The translations under genes and the position numbers were made by a program. The notes beneath the pieces were generated by a model. That model had not been told where the DNA came from and searched no databases. It was given only the letters and a program-made list of their open reading frames with translations. This document shows positions 27,101 through 40,300 of a stretch of 64,000 nucleotides of DNA, one piece after another; position 1 is the stretch's first letter, and the number at the start of each line of letters is the position of its first letter. Location: NCBI GenBank assembly GCA_940337035.1, contig CALNHX010005186.1:1-64000 (forward strand). Reading direction: 5' to 3'. Source of the stretch: Agriotes lineatus. Its lineage: Eukaryota; Arthropoda; Insecta; Coleoptera; Elateridae.

Positions 27101-30100
27101 CCCTAACGCCCCTGACGTTCCAGACGTCCTAGATGTCCTATATGTCCTTAACGTCCAGACGTCCAGATGAGCCATATGTCCCTAACGTCCCAGACGTCCC
27201 AGATGACCCAAAGGTCTTATATATCCTTAATGTCCCAGGCGTATTAGATGTTCCATATGTCCCATATGTCCCTAATGTGCCAGGCGTCCTAAATGTCCAT
27301 ATGTCTTTAACGTCCGGACGTCCAGACGTCCTAGATGTCCCATATGTCCTTACCGTCCCAGACGTCCCAGATGTCCCATATGTCCCTAACGTCTCAGACG
27401 TCCCAGATGTCCCATATGTCCCTAATGTCCCAGGCGTCCTAGATATTCCATATGTCCCTAACGTCCCAGACGTCCCATATGTCCTTAACGTCCCAGACGT
27501 CCCAGACGTCCTAAATGTCCCATATGTCCCTAACGTCCCAGACGTCTCAGACGTCCTAGATGTTCTATAAGTCCCTAACGTCCCAGACGTCTCAGACGTC
27601 CTAAATGTCCCATATGTCCTTAACGTCCCAGACGTCCCAGACGTCCTAAATATCCCATATGTCCCTAATGTCCCAGACGTCCTACATGTCCCATATGTCC
27701 CTAACGTCCCAGACGTCTCAGACGTCCTAGATGTCCTATATGTCCCTAACGTCCCAGACGTCCCAGATGTCCCATATGTCCCTAACGTCTCAGACGTCCC
27801 AGACGTCCCATATGTCCTTAACGTCCCAGACGTCCCAGATGTCCCATATGTCTCATATGTCCCTATTGTTCCAGGCGTCCCAGATGTCCATATGTCCCAT
27901 ATGTCCCTAATGTCCCATACGTCCCAGATGTCCCATATGTCCCTAACGTCCCAGATGTTCCATATGTCCCTAACGTCCCAGATGTCCTAGATGTCTTATA
28001 TGCCCCTAACGTCCCAGACGTCCCAGATCTCCCATATGTCCCTAACGTCCCAGACGTCCTAGGTGTCCCTTATATCCTTAATGTCCCAGACGTCCCAGAT
28101 GTCCCATATGTCAATAACGTCCCAGACGTCCCAGCTGTCCTATATGTCCCATATGTCCCTAATGTCCCAGGCGTCCCGGACCTCCCATATGTCCCATATG
28201 TCCCCTAATGTCCAGGGCGTCCTAAATGTCCCATATCTCCTTAACGTCCCAGACGTCCCAGACGTCCTAGATGTCCCAAATGTCCTTAACGTCCCAGACG
28301 TGCCAGATGTCCCATATGTTTCTAATGTCCCAGGCGTCCTAGATGTTCCATATGTCCCTAACGTCCCAGACGTCCCAGATGTGTTAGATGTCCCATATGT
28401 CCTTAACGTCCCAGACGTCCCAGATGTCCCATATGTCCCTAACGTCCCAGACGTCCCAGATGTCCCATATGTGCCTAATATCCCAGGCGTAGTAATTCTC
28501 CCATATGTCCTTAACGTCCCAGACGTCCCAGACGCCCCAGATGTCCCATATGTCCTTAACGTCCTAGACGTCCCATACGTCCTAGTTGTCCCATATGTCC
28601 TTAACGTCCCAGACGTCCCAGATGTCCCATATGTCCCTAGCATCCCAGACGTCCCAGATGTCCCATATGTCCTTAACGTCCCAGACGTCCCAGATGTCCC
28701 ATATGTAACTAACGTCCCAGACGTCCCAGATGTCCCATATGTCCAATATGTCCCTAATGTCCCAGGCGTCCCAGATGTCCTATATGTCCCATATGTCCCT
28801 AATGTCCCCAGGCGTCCTAAATGTCCCATATGTCCTTAACGTCCCAGACGTCCCAGACGTCCTAGATGTCCCATATGTCCTTAACGTCCCAGACGTCCCA
28901 GATTTACCATATGTCCCTAACGTCCCAGACGTCCCAGATGTCCCATATGTCCCATATGTCCCTAATGTCCCAGACGTCCTAGATGTCCTATATATCCTTA
29001 ACGTCCCAGACGTCCCAGTATATCCCATATGTCCTATACCTCCCTAACGTCCCAGACGTCCCAGATGTCCCATATGTCCCTAACGTCCCAGATGTTCCAT
29101 ATGTCCCTAAAGTCCCAGACGTCCTAGATGTCTTATATGTCCCTAACGTCCCAGACGTCCAGATCTCCCATATGTCCCTAACGTCCCAGACGTGTTAGAT
29201 GTCCCTTATATTCTTAACGTCCCAGACATCCCGGATATCCCATATGCCAATAACGTTCCAGATGTCCCAGATGTCCTATATGTCCCATATGTCCCTAATG
29301 TCCCAGGCGTCCAGACCTCCCATATGTCCCATATGTCCCTAACGTCCAGGCGCCCTAAATGTCCAATATGTCCTTAACGTCCCAGATGTCCCAGACGTCC
29401 TAGATGTTCCATATGTCCTAAACGTCCCAGACGTCCCAGATGTCCCATATGTCCGTAACGTCCCAGACGTCCCAGATGTTCCATGTGTCCCATATGTCCC
29501 TAATGTCCCAGGCCTCCTAAATGTCCCATATGTCCTTGACGTCCCAGGCGTCCCAAATGTCCCATATGTCCGTAACGTCCCAGACGTCCCAGATGTTCAA
29601 TGTGTCCCATATGCCCCTAATGTCCCAGGCGTCCCAGATTTACCATATGTCCCTAACGTCCCAGACGTCCCAGATGTCCCATATGTCCAATATGTCCCTA
29701 ACGTCCCAGACGTCCTAGGTGTCCCTTATATCCTTAATGTCCCAGACGTCCCAGATGTCCCATATGTCAATAACGTCCAGACGTCCCAGATGTCCTATAT
29801 GTCCCATATGTCCCTAATGTCCCAGGCGTCCCGGACCTCCCATATGTCCCATATGTCCCTAATGTCCAGGGCGTCCTAAATGTCCCATATGTCCTTAACG
29901 TCCCAGACGTCCCAGACGTCCTAGATGTCCCATATGTCCTTAACGTCCCAGACGTCCCAGATATCCCATATGTCCCATATGTCCTTAATGTCCAGGGCGT
30001 CCTAAATGTCCCATATCTCCTTAACGTCCCAGACGTCCCAGACGTCCTAGATGTCCCAAATGTCCTTAACGTCCCAGACGTCCCAGATGTCCCATATGTT

Positions 30101-31339
30101 TCATATGTTTCTAATGTCCCAGGCGTCCTAGACGTTCCATATGTCCCTAACGTCCCAGACGTCCCAGATGTCCTAGATGTCCCATATGTCCTTAACGTCC
30201 CAGACGTCCCAGATGTCCCATATGTCCCTAACGTCCCAGACGTCCCAGATGTCCCATATGTCCCTAATATCCCACTCGTAGTAATTCTCCCATATGTCCT
30301 TAACGTCCCAGACGTCCCAGACGCCCCAGATGTCCCATATGTCCTTAACGTCCCAGACGTCCCAGACGTCCTAGATGTCCTATATGTCCTTAACGTCCCA
30401 GACGTCCCAGATGTCCCATATGTCCCTAGCATCCCAGACGTCCCAGATGTCCCATATGTCCTTAACGTCCCAGACGTCCCAGATGTCCCATATGTAACTA
30501 ACGTCCCAGACGTCCCAGATGTCCCATATGTCCAATATGTCCCTAATGTCCCAGGCGTCCCAGATGTCCCATATGTCCCATATGTCCCTAATGTCCCAGG
30601 CGTCCTAAATGTCCCATATGTCCTTAACGTCCCAGACGTCCCAGACGTCCTAGATGTCCCATATGTCCTTAACGTCCAGACGTCCCAGATTTACCATATG
30701 TCCCTAACGTCCCAGACGTCCCAAATGTCCCATATGTCCCATATGTCCCTAATGTCCCAGACGTCCTAGATGTCCCATATATCCTTAACGTCCCAGACGT
30801 CCCAGTATATCCCATATGTCCTATACCTCCCTAACGTCCCAGACGTCCCAGATGTCCCATATGTCCCTAACGTCCCAGATGTTCCATATGTCCCTAAAGT
30901 CCCAGACGTCCTAGATGTCTTATATGTCCCTAACGTCCCAGACGTCCCAGATCTCCCATATGTCCCTAACGTCCCAGACGTGCTAGATGTCCCTTATATT
31001 CTTAACGTCCCAGACGTCCAAGATGTCCCATATGCCAATAACGTTCCAGACGTCCCAGATGTCCTATATGTCCAATATGTCCCTAATGTCCCAGGCGTCC
31101 CAGATGTCCTATATGTCCCATATGTCCCTAATGTCCCAGGCGTCCTAAATGTCCCATATGTCCTTAACGTCCCAGACGTCCCAGACGTCCTAGATGTCCC
31201 ATATGTCCTTAACGTCCCAGACGTCCCAGATTTACCATATGTCCCTAACGTCCCAGACGTCCCAGATGTCCCATATGTCCCATATGTCCCTAATGTCCCA
31301 GACGTCCTAGATGTCCTATATATCCTTAACGTCCCAGAC
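12821..31339 (+). repeat. array super-unit, first complete copy (about 18.5 kb)
   Basis: Junctions at 12,821, 14,162, 18,105, 20,661, 21,427, 24,531, 29,012 and 30,799 give spacings of 1341, 3943, 2556, 766, 3104, 4481, 1787 and 541 bp. The following region repeats 1341, 3937, 2553, 766, 3047, 3929 and 1765. Corresponding junctions are displaced by 18,519, 18,519, 18,513, 18,510, 18,510, 18,453, 17,901 and 17,879 bp. By eye the two copies differ by a few substitutions per kilobase in the first part. Single-base indels become frequent after about 22.0 kb in this copy. Rare variants travel together between copies, for example the one-base deletion near 14,134 that recurs near 32,653. Confidence 0.88.
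24671..25860 (+). repeat. 595-bp tandem duplication within the array
   Basis: A segment beginning AGACGTGCTA at 24,671 begins again at 25,266. Both copies carry the rare CCAACAACG variant and the CTAGGGCGC variant that elsewhere reads CCAGGGCGC, so they are direct copies of each other. The second copy has extra single-base losses, for example CGTTCAGAC near 25,336 and CCTAATG near 25,553. The duplication largely explains why 24,531-29,011 is about 550 bp longer than its counterparts at 8,889 and 42,984. It could be real or an assembly duplication. Confidence 0.8.
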
Positions 31340-34300
31340 GTCCCAGTATATCCCATATGTCCTATACCTCCCTAACGTCCCAGACGTCCCAGATGTCCCA
31401 TATGTCCCTAACGTCCCAGATGTTCCATATGTCCCTAAAGTCCCAGACGTCCTAGATGTCTTATATGTCCCTAACGTCCCAGACGTCCCAGATCTCCCAT
31501 ATGTCCCTAACGTCCCAGACGTGCTAGATGTCCCTTATATTCTTAACGTCCCAGACGTCCCAGATGTCCCATATGCCAATAACGTTCCAGACGTCCCAGA
31601 TGTCCTATATGTCCCATATGTCCCTAATGTCCCAGGCGTCCCAGACCTCCCATATGTCCCATATGTCCCTAACGTCCAGGGCGCCCTAAATGTCCAATAT
31701 GTCCTTAACGTCCCAGACGTCCCAGACGTCCTAGATGTCCCATATGTTCTAAACGTCCCAGACGTCCCAGGTGTCCCATATGTCCGTAACGTCCCAGACG
31801 TCCCAGATGTTCCATGTGTCCCATATGTCCCTAATGTCCCAGGCCTCCTAAATGTCCCATATGTCCTTGACGTCCCAGGCGTCCCAGATGTCCCATATGT
31901 CCGTAACGTCCCAGACGTCCCAGAAGTTCAATGTGTTCCATATGTCCCTAATGTCCCAGGCGTCCCAGATGTCCCATATGTCCCAAATGTCCCTAATGTC
32001 CCTGGCGTCCTAAATGTCCCATATGTCCTTAACGTTCCAGACGTCCCAGACGTCTTAGATGTCCCAAATGTCCTTAACGTCCCAGATGTCCCATATGTCC
32101 CATATGTTTCTAATGTCCCAGGCGTCCTAGATGTTCCATATGTCCCTAACATCACAGACGTCCCAGATGTTCTATATGTCCCATATGTCCTTAACGTCCC
32201 AGACGTCCCAGATGTCCCATATGTCCTTAACGTCCCAGACGTCCCAAATGTCCTATATGTCCCTAATGTCCCAGGCGTCCTAAATGTCCCATATGTCCTT
32301 AACGTCCCAGACGTCCCAGACGCCCTAGATGTCCCATATGTCATTAACGTCCCGGACGTCCCAGATGTCCCATATGTCCCTAACGTCCCAGACGTCCCAG
32401 ATGTCCCATATGTCCCATATGTCCCTAATGTCCGAGGCGTTCCAGATGTCCCATATGCCCCATATGTCCCTAATGTTCCAGGCGTCCTAAATGTCCCATA
32501 TGTCCTTAACGTCCCAGACGTCCCAGACGTCCTAGATGTCCCATATGTCCTTATCGTCCCTGACGTCCCAGATTTACCATATGTCCCTAACGTCCCAGAC
32601 GTCCCAGATGTCCCATATGTCCCATATGTCCCTAATGTCCCAGACGTCCTAATGTCCCATATATCCTTAACGTCCCAGACGTCCCAGTATATCCCATATG
32701 TCCTATACCTCCCTAACGTCCCAGACGTCCCAGATGTCCCATATGTCAGTAACGTCCCAGATGTTCCATATGTCCCTAAAGTTTTAGACGTCCTAGATGT
32801 CTTATATGTCCCTAACGTCCCAGACGTCCCAGATCTCCCATATGTCCCTAACGTCCCAGACGTGCTAGATGTCCCTTATATCCTTAACGTCCCAGACGTC
32901 CCAGATGTCCCAAATGCCAATAACGTCCCTGACGTCCCAGATGTCCTAGATGTCCCATATGTCCCTAATGTCCCAGGCGTCCCAGACCTCCCATATGTCC
33001 CATATGTCCCTAACGTCCAGGGCGTCCTAAATGTCCAATATGTCCTTAACGTCCCAGACGTCCTAGATGTCCCATATGTCCTAAACGTCTCAGACGTCCC
33101 AGATGTCCCATATGTCCGTAACGTCCCAGACGTCCCAGATGTTCAATGTGTCCCATATGTCCGTAACGTCCCAGACGTCCCAGATGTTCAATGTGTCCCA
33201 TATGTCCCTAATGTCCCTAATGTCCCAGGCGTCCTAAATGTCCCATATGTCCTTAACGTTCCAGACGTCCCAGACGTCTTAGATGTCCCAAATGGCCTTA
33301 ACGTCCCAGACGTTCCAGCTGTCCCATATGTCCCATATGTTTATAATGTCCCAGGCGTCCTAGATGTTCCATATGTCCCTAACGTCCCAGACGTCCCAGA
33401 TGTCCTATATGTCCCATATGTCCTTAACGTCCCAGACGTCCCAGATGTCCCATATGTCCTAAACGTCCCAGACGTCCCAAATGTCCCATATGTCCCTAAT
33501 GTCCCAGGCGTCCTGAATGACCCATATGTCCTTAACGTCCCAGACGTCCCAGACGCCCTAGATGTCCCATATGTCATTAACGTCCCGGACGTCCCAGATG
33601 TCCCATATGTCCCTAACGTCCCAGACGTCCCAGATGTCCCATATGTCCATATGTCCCTAATGTCCAAGGCGTCCCAGATGTCCCATATGTCCCATATGTC
33701 CCTAATGTCCCAGGCGTCCTAAATGTCCCATATGTCCTTGAAGTCCCAGACGTCCCAGACGTCCTAGATGTCCCATATGTCCTTAAAGTCCCAGACGTCC
33801 CAGATGTCCCATATGTCCCATGTGTCCCTAATGACCCAGGCGTCCTAGATGTTCCATATGTCCCTAACGTCCAAGACGTCCTAAATGTCCCATATGTCCC
33901 TAACGTCCCAGACGTCCCAGCTGTCCCGTATGTCCCTAACGCCCCTAACGTCCCAGACGTCCTAGATGTCCTATATGTCCTTAACGTCCCAGATGTCCCA
34001 GATGAGCCATATGTCCCTAACGTCCCAGACGTCCCAGATGTCCCAAAGGTCTTATATATCTTTAATGTCCCAGGCGTATTAGATGTCCCATATGTCTTTA
34101 ACGTCCCGGACTTCCCAGACGTCCTAGATGTCCCATATGTCCTTAACGTCCCAGACGTCCCAGATGTCCCATATGTCCCTAACGTCCCAGACGTCCCAGA
34201 TGTCCCATATGTCCCTAATGTCCCAGGCGTTCTAGAAATTCTATATGTCCCTAACGTCCCAGACGTCCCATATGTCCTTAACGTCCCAGACGTCCCAGAC

Positions 34301-37300
34301 GTCCTAAATGTCCCATATGTCCCTAACTTCCCAGACGTCTCAGACGTCCTAGATGTCCTATATGTCCCTAACGTCCCAGACGTCTCAGACGTCCTAAATG
34401 TCCCATATGTCCCTAACGTCCCAGACGTCCCATATGTCCATAACGTCCCAGACGTCCCAGACGTCCTAAATGTCCCATATGTCCCTAATGTCCTAGACGT
34501 CCTACATGTCCCATATGTCCCTAACGTCCCAGACGTCTCAGACGTCCTAGATGTCCTATATGTCCCTAACGTCCCAGACGTCCCAGATGTCCCATATGTC
34601 CCAAACGTCTCAGACTTCCCAGATGTCCCATATGTCCTTAACGTTTCAGACGTCCCAGATGTCCCATATGTCTCATATGTCCCTAATGTTCCAGGCGTCC
34701 CAGATGTTCCATATGTCCCATATGTCCCTAATGTCCCAGACGTCCCAGATATCCCATATGTCCATCGCGTCCCAGATGTTCCATATGTCCCTAACGTCCC
34801 AGATGTCCTAGATGTCTTATTTGCCCCTAACGTCCCAGACGTCCCAGATCTCCCATATGTCCCTAACGTACCAGACGTCCTAGGTGTCCCTTATATCCTT
34901 AATGTCCCAGACGTCCCAGATGTCCCATATGTCAATAACGTCCCAGACGTCCCAGATGTCCTATATGTCTTATATGTCCCTAATGTCCCAGGCGTCCCGG
35001 ACCTCCCATATGTCCCATATGTCCCTAATGTCCGAGGCGTCCCAGATGTCCCATATTTTCCATATGTCCCTAATGTCCCAGGCGTCCTAAATGTCCCATA
35101 TGTCCTTAAAGTCCAAGACGTCCCAGACGTCCCAGCTGTCCCGTATGTCCCTAACGCCCCTGACGTTCCAGACGTCCTAGATGTCCTATATGTCCTTAAC
35201 GTCCCAGACGTCCCAGATGAGCCATATGTCCCTAACGTCCCAGACGTCCCAGATGACCCAAAGGTCTTATATATCCTTAATGTCCCAGGCGTATTAGATG
35301 TCCCATATGTCCCATATGTCCCTAATGTGCCAGGCGTCCTAAATGTCCCATATGTCTTTAACGTCCCGGACGTCCCAGACGTCCTAGATGTCCCATATGT
35401 CCTTACCGTCCCAGACGTCCCAGATGTCCCATATGTCCCTAACGTCTCAGACGTCCCAGATGTCCCATATGTCCCTAATGTCCCAGGCGTCCTAGATATT
35501 CCATATGTCCCTAACGTCCCAGACGTCCCATATGTCCTTAACGTCCCAGACGTGCTAGGTGTCCCTTATATCCTTAATGTCCCAGACGTCCCAGATGTCC
35601 CATATGTCAATAACGTCCCAGACGTCCCAGATCTCCCATATGTCCCTAACGTCCCAGACGTCCTAGGTGTCCCTTATATCCTTAATGTCCCAGACGTCCC
35701 AGATGTCCCATATGTCAATAACGTCCCAGACGTCCCAGCTGTCCTATATGTCCCATATGTCCCTAATGTCCCAGCCGTCCCGGACCTCCCATATGTCCCA
35801 TATGTCCCTAATGTCCAGGGCGTCCTAAATGTCCCATATCTCCTTAACGTCCCAGACGTCCCAGACGTCCTAGATGTCCCAAATGACCTTAACGTCCCAG
35901 ACGTGCCAGATGTCCATATGTTTCATATGTTTCTAATGTCCCAGGCGTCCTAGATGTTCCATATGTCCCTAACGTCCAGACGTCCCAGATGTCTTAGATG
36001 TCCCATATGTCCTTAACGTCCCAGACGTCCAGATGTCCCATATGTCCCTAACGTCCCAGACGTCCCAGATGTCCCATATGTGCCTAATATCCCAGGCGTA
36101 GTAATTCTCCCATATGTCCTTAACGTCCCAGACGTCCCAGACGCCCAGATGTCCCATATGTCCTTAACGTCCTAGACGTCCCATACGTCCTAGATGTCCC
36201 ATATGTCCTTAACGTCCCAGACGTCCCAGATGTCCCATATGTCCCTAGCATCCCAGACGTCCAGATGTCCCATATGTCCTTTACGTCCCAGACGTCCCAG
36301 ATGTCCCATATGTAACTAACGTCCCAGACGTGCCAGATGTCCCATATGTCCAATATGTCCCTAATGTCCCAGGCGTCCCAGATGTCCTATATGTCCCATA
36401 TGTCCCTAATGTCCCAGGCGTCCTAAATGTCCCATATGTCCTTAACGTCCCAGACGTCCCAGACGTCCTAGATGTCCCATATGTCCTTAACGTCCCAGAC
36501 GTCCCAGATTTACCATATGTCCCTAACGTCCCAGACGTCCCAGATGTCCCATATGTCCCATATGTCCCTAATGTCCCAGACGTCCTAGATGTCCCATATA
36601 TCCTTAACGTCCCAGACGTCCCAGTATATTCCATATGTCCTATACCTCCCTAACGTCCCAGACGTCCCAGATGTCCCATATGTCCCTAACGTCCCAGATG
36701 TTCCATATGTCCCTAAAGTCCCAGACGTCCTAGATGTCTTATATGTCCCTAACGTCCCAGACGTCCCAGATCTCCCATATGTCCCTAACGTCCCAGACGT
36801 GTTAGATGACCCTTATATTCTTAACGTCCCAGACGTCCCAGATATCCCATATGCCAATAACGTTCCAGACGTCCCAGATGTCCTATATGTCCCATATGTC
36901 CCTAATGTCCCAGGCGTCCCAGACCTCCAATATGTCCCATATGTCCCTAACGTCCAGGGCGCCCTAAATGTCCAATATGTCCTTAACGTCCCAGATGTCC
37001 CAGACGTCCTAGATGTTCCATATGTCCTAAACGTCCCAGACGTCCCAGATGTCCCATATGTCCCATATGTTTATAATGTCCCAGGCGTCCTAGATGTTCC
37101 ATATGTCCTTAACGTTCCAGACGTCCCAGACGTCTTAGATGTCCCAAATGTCCTTAACGTCCCAGACGTTCCAGCTGTCCCATATGTCCCATATGTTTAT
37201 AATGTCCCAGGCGTCCTAGATGTTCCATATGTCCCTAACGTCCCAGAAGTCCCAGATGTTCAATGTGTCCCATATGTCCCTAATGTCCCTAATGTCCCAG

Positions 37301-40300
37301 GCGTCCTAAATGTCCCATATGTCCTTAACGTTCCAGACGTCCCAGACGTCTTAGATGTCCCAAATGTCCTTAACGTCCCAGACGTTCCAGCTGTCCCATA
37401 TGTCCCATATGTTTATAATGTCCCAGGCGTCCTAGATGTTCCATATGTCCCTAACGTCCCAGACGTCCCAGATGTCCTATATGTCCCATATGTCCTTAAC
37501 GTCCCAGACGTCCCAGATGTCCCATATGTCCTAAACGTCCCAGACGTCCCAAATGTCCCATATGTCCCTAATGTCCCAGGCGTCCTGAATGTCCCATATG
37601 TCCTTAACGTCCCAGACGTCCCAGACGCCCTAGATGTCCCATATGTCATTAACGTCCCGGACGTCCCAGATGTCCCATATGTCCCTAACGTCCCAGACGT
37701 CCCAGATGTCCCATATGTCCCATATGTCCGTAATGTCCAAGGCGTCCCAGATGTCCCATATGTCCCATATGTCCCTAATGTCCCAGGCGTCCTAAATGTC
37801 CCATATGTCCTTGAAGTCCCAGACGTCCCAGACGTCCTAGATGTCCCATATGTCCTTAAAGTCCCAGACGTCCCAGATGTCCCATATGTCCCATGTGTCC
37901 CTAATGACCCAGGCGTCCTAGATGTTCCATATGTCCCTAACGTCCAAGACGTCCTAAATGTCCCATATGTCCCTAACGTCCCAGACGTCCCAGCTGTCCC
38001 GTATGTCCCTAACGCCCCTAACGTCCCAGACGTCCTAGATGTCCTATATGTCCTTAACGTCCCAGATGTCCCAGATGAGCCATATGTCCCTAACGTCCCA
38101 GACGTCCCAGATGTCCCAAAGGTCTTATATATCCTTAATGTCCCAGGCGTATTAGATGTCCCATATGTCTTTAACGTCCCGGACTTCCCAGACGTCCTAG
38201 ATGTCCCATATGTCCTTAACGTCCCAGACGTCCCAGATGTCCCATATGTCCTTAACGTCCCAGACGTCCCAAATGTCCCATATGTCCCTAATGTCCCAGG
38301 CGTCCTAAATGTCCATATGTCCTTAACGTCCCAGACGTCCCACACGCCCTAGATGTCCCATATGTCATTAACGTCCCGGACGTCCCAGATGTCCCATATG
38401 TCCCTAACGTCCCAGACGTCTCAGATGTCCCATATGTCCCATATGTCCCTAATGTCCGAGGCGTCCCAGATGTCCCATATGTCCCATATGTTACTAATGT
38501 CCCAGGCGTCCTAAATGTCCCATATGTCCTTAAAGTCCCAGACGTCCCAGACGTCCTAGATGTCCCATATGTCCTTAAAGTCCCAGACGTCCCAGATGTC
38601 CCATATGTCCCATGTGTCCCTAATGACCCAGGCGTCCTAGATGTTCCATATGTCCCTAACGTCCAAGACGTCCTAAATGTCTCATATGTCCCTACGTCCC
38701 AGACGTCCCAGATGTCCCATATGTCCCTAACGTCCCAGATGTTCCATATGTCCCTAACGTCCCAGATGTCCTAGATGTCCTATATGTCCCTAACGTCCCA
38801 GACGTCCCAGACGCCCTAGATGTCCCATTTGTCATTAACGTCCCGGACGTCCCAGATGTCCCATATGTCCTAACGTCCCAGTCGTCCCAGATGTCCCATA
38901 TGTCCCATATGTCCCTATTGTCCGAGGCGTCCCAGATGTCCCATATGTCCCATATGTCCCTAATGTCCCAGGCGTCCTAAATGTCCCATATGTCCTTAAC
39001 GTCCCAGACGTCCCAGACGTCCTAGATGTCCCATATGTCCTTATGGTCCCTGACGTCCCAGATTTACCATATGTCCCTAACGTCCCAGACGTCCCAGATG
39101 TCCCATATGTCCCATATGTCCTTAATGTCCCAGACGTCCTAGATGTCCATATATCCTTAACGTCCCAGACGTCCCAGTATATCCCATATGTCCTATATCT
39201 CCCTAACATCCCAGACGTCCCAGATCTCCCATATGTTCCTAACGTACCAGACGTGCTAGATGTCCCTTATATCCTTAACGTCCCAGACGTCCCAGATGTC
39301 CCATTTGCCAATAACGTTCCAGACGTCCCAGATGTCCTATATGTCCCATATGTCCCTAATGTCCCAGGCGTCCCAGACCTCCCATATGTCCCATATGTCC
39401 CTAACGTCCAGGGCGTCCTAAATGTCCAATATGTCCTTAACGTCCCAGACGTCCCAGACGTCCTAGATGTCCCATATGTCCTAAACGTCCCAGACGTCCC
39501 ATATGTTCAATGTGTCCCATATGTCGCTAATGTCCAAGGCCTCCTAAATGTCCCATATGTCCTTAACGTCCCAGGCGTCCCAGATGTCCCATATGTCCGT
39601 AACGTCCCAGACGTCCCAGATGTTCAATGTGTCCCATATGTCCCTAATGTCCCAGGCGTCCCAGATGTCCCATATGTCCCAAATGTCCCTAATGTCCCAG
39701 ACGTCCTAAATGTTCCATATGTCCTTAACGTTCCAGACGTCCCAGACGTCTTAAATGTCCCAAATGTCCTTAACGTCCCAGACGTCCTAGATGTCCCATA
39801 TGTCCTTATCGTCCCTGACGTCCCAGATTTACCATATGTCCCTAACGTCCCAGACGTCCCAGATGTCCCATATGTCCCATATGTCCTTAATGTCCCAGAC
39901 GTCCTAGATGTCCCATATATCCTTAACGTCCCAGACGTCCCAGTATATCCCATATGTCCTATATATCCCTAACGTCCCAGACGTCCCAGATCTCCCATAT
40001 GTTCCTAACGTCCCAGACGTGCTAGATGTCCCTTATATCCTTAACGTCCCAGACGTCCCAGATGTCCCATATGCCAATAACGTTCCAGACGTCCCAGATG
40101 TCCTATATGTCCCATATGTCCCTAATGTCCCAGGCGTCCCAGACCTCCATATGTCCCATATGTCCCTAACGTCCAGGGCGTCCTAAATGTCCAATATGTC
40201 CTTAACGTCCCAGACGTCCCAGACGTCCTAGATGTCCCATATGTCCTAAACGTCCCAGACGTCCCAGATGTTCAATGTGTCCCATATGTCCCTAATGTCC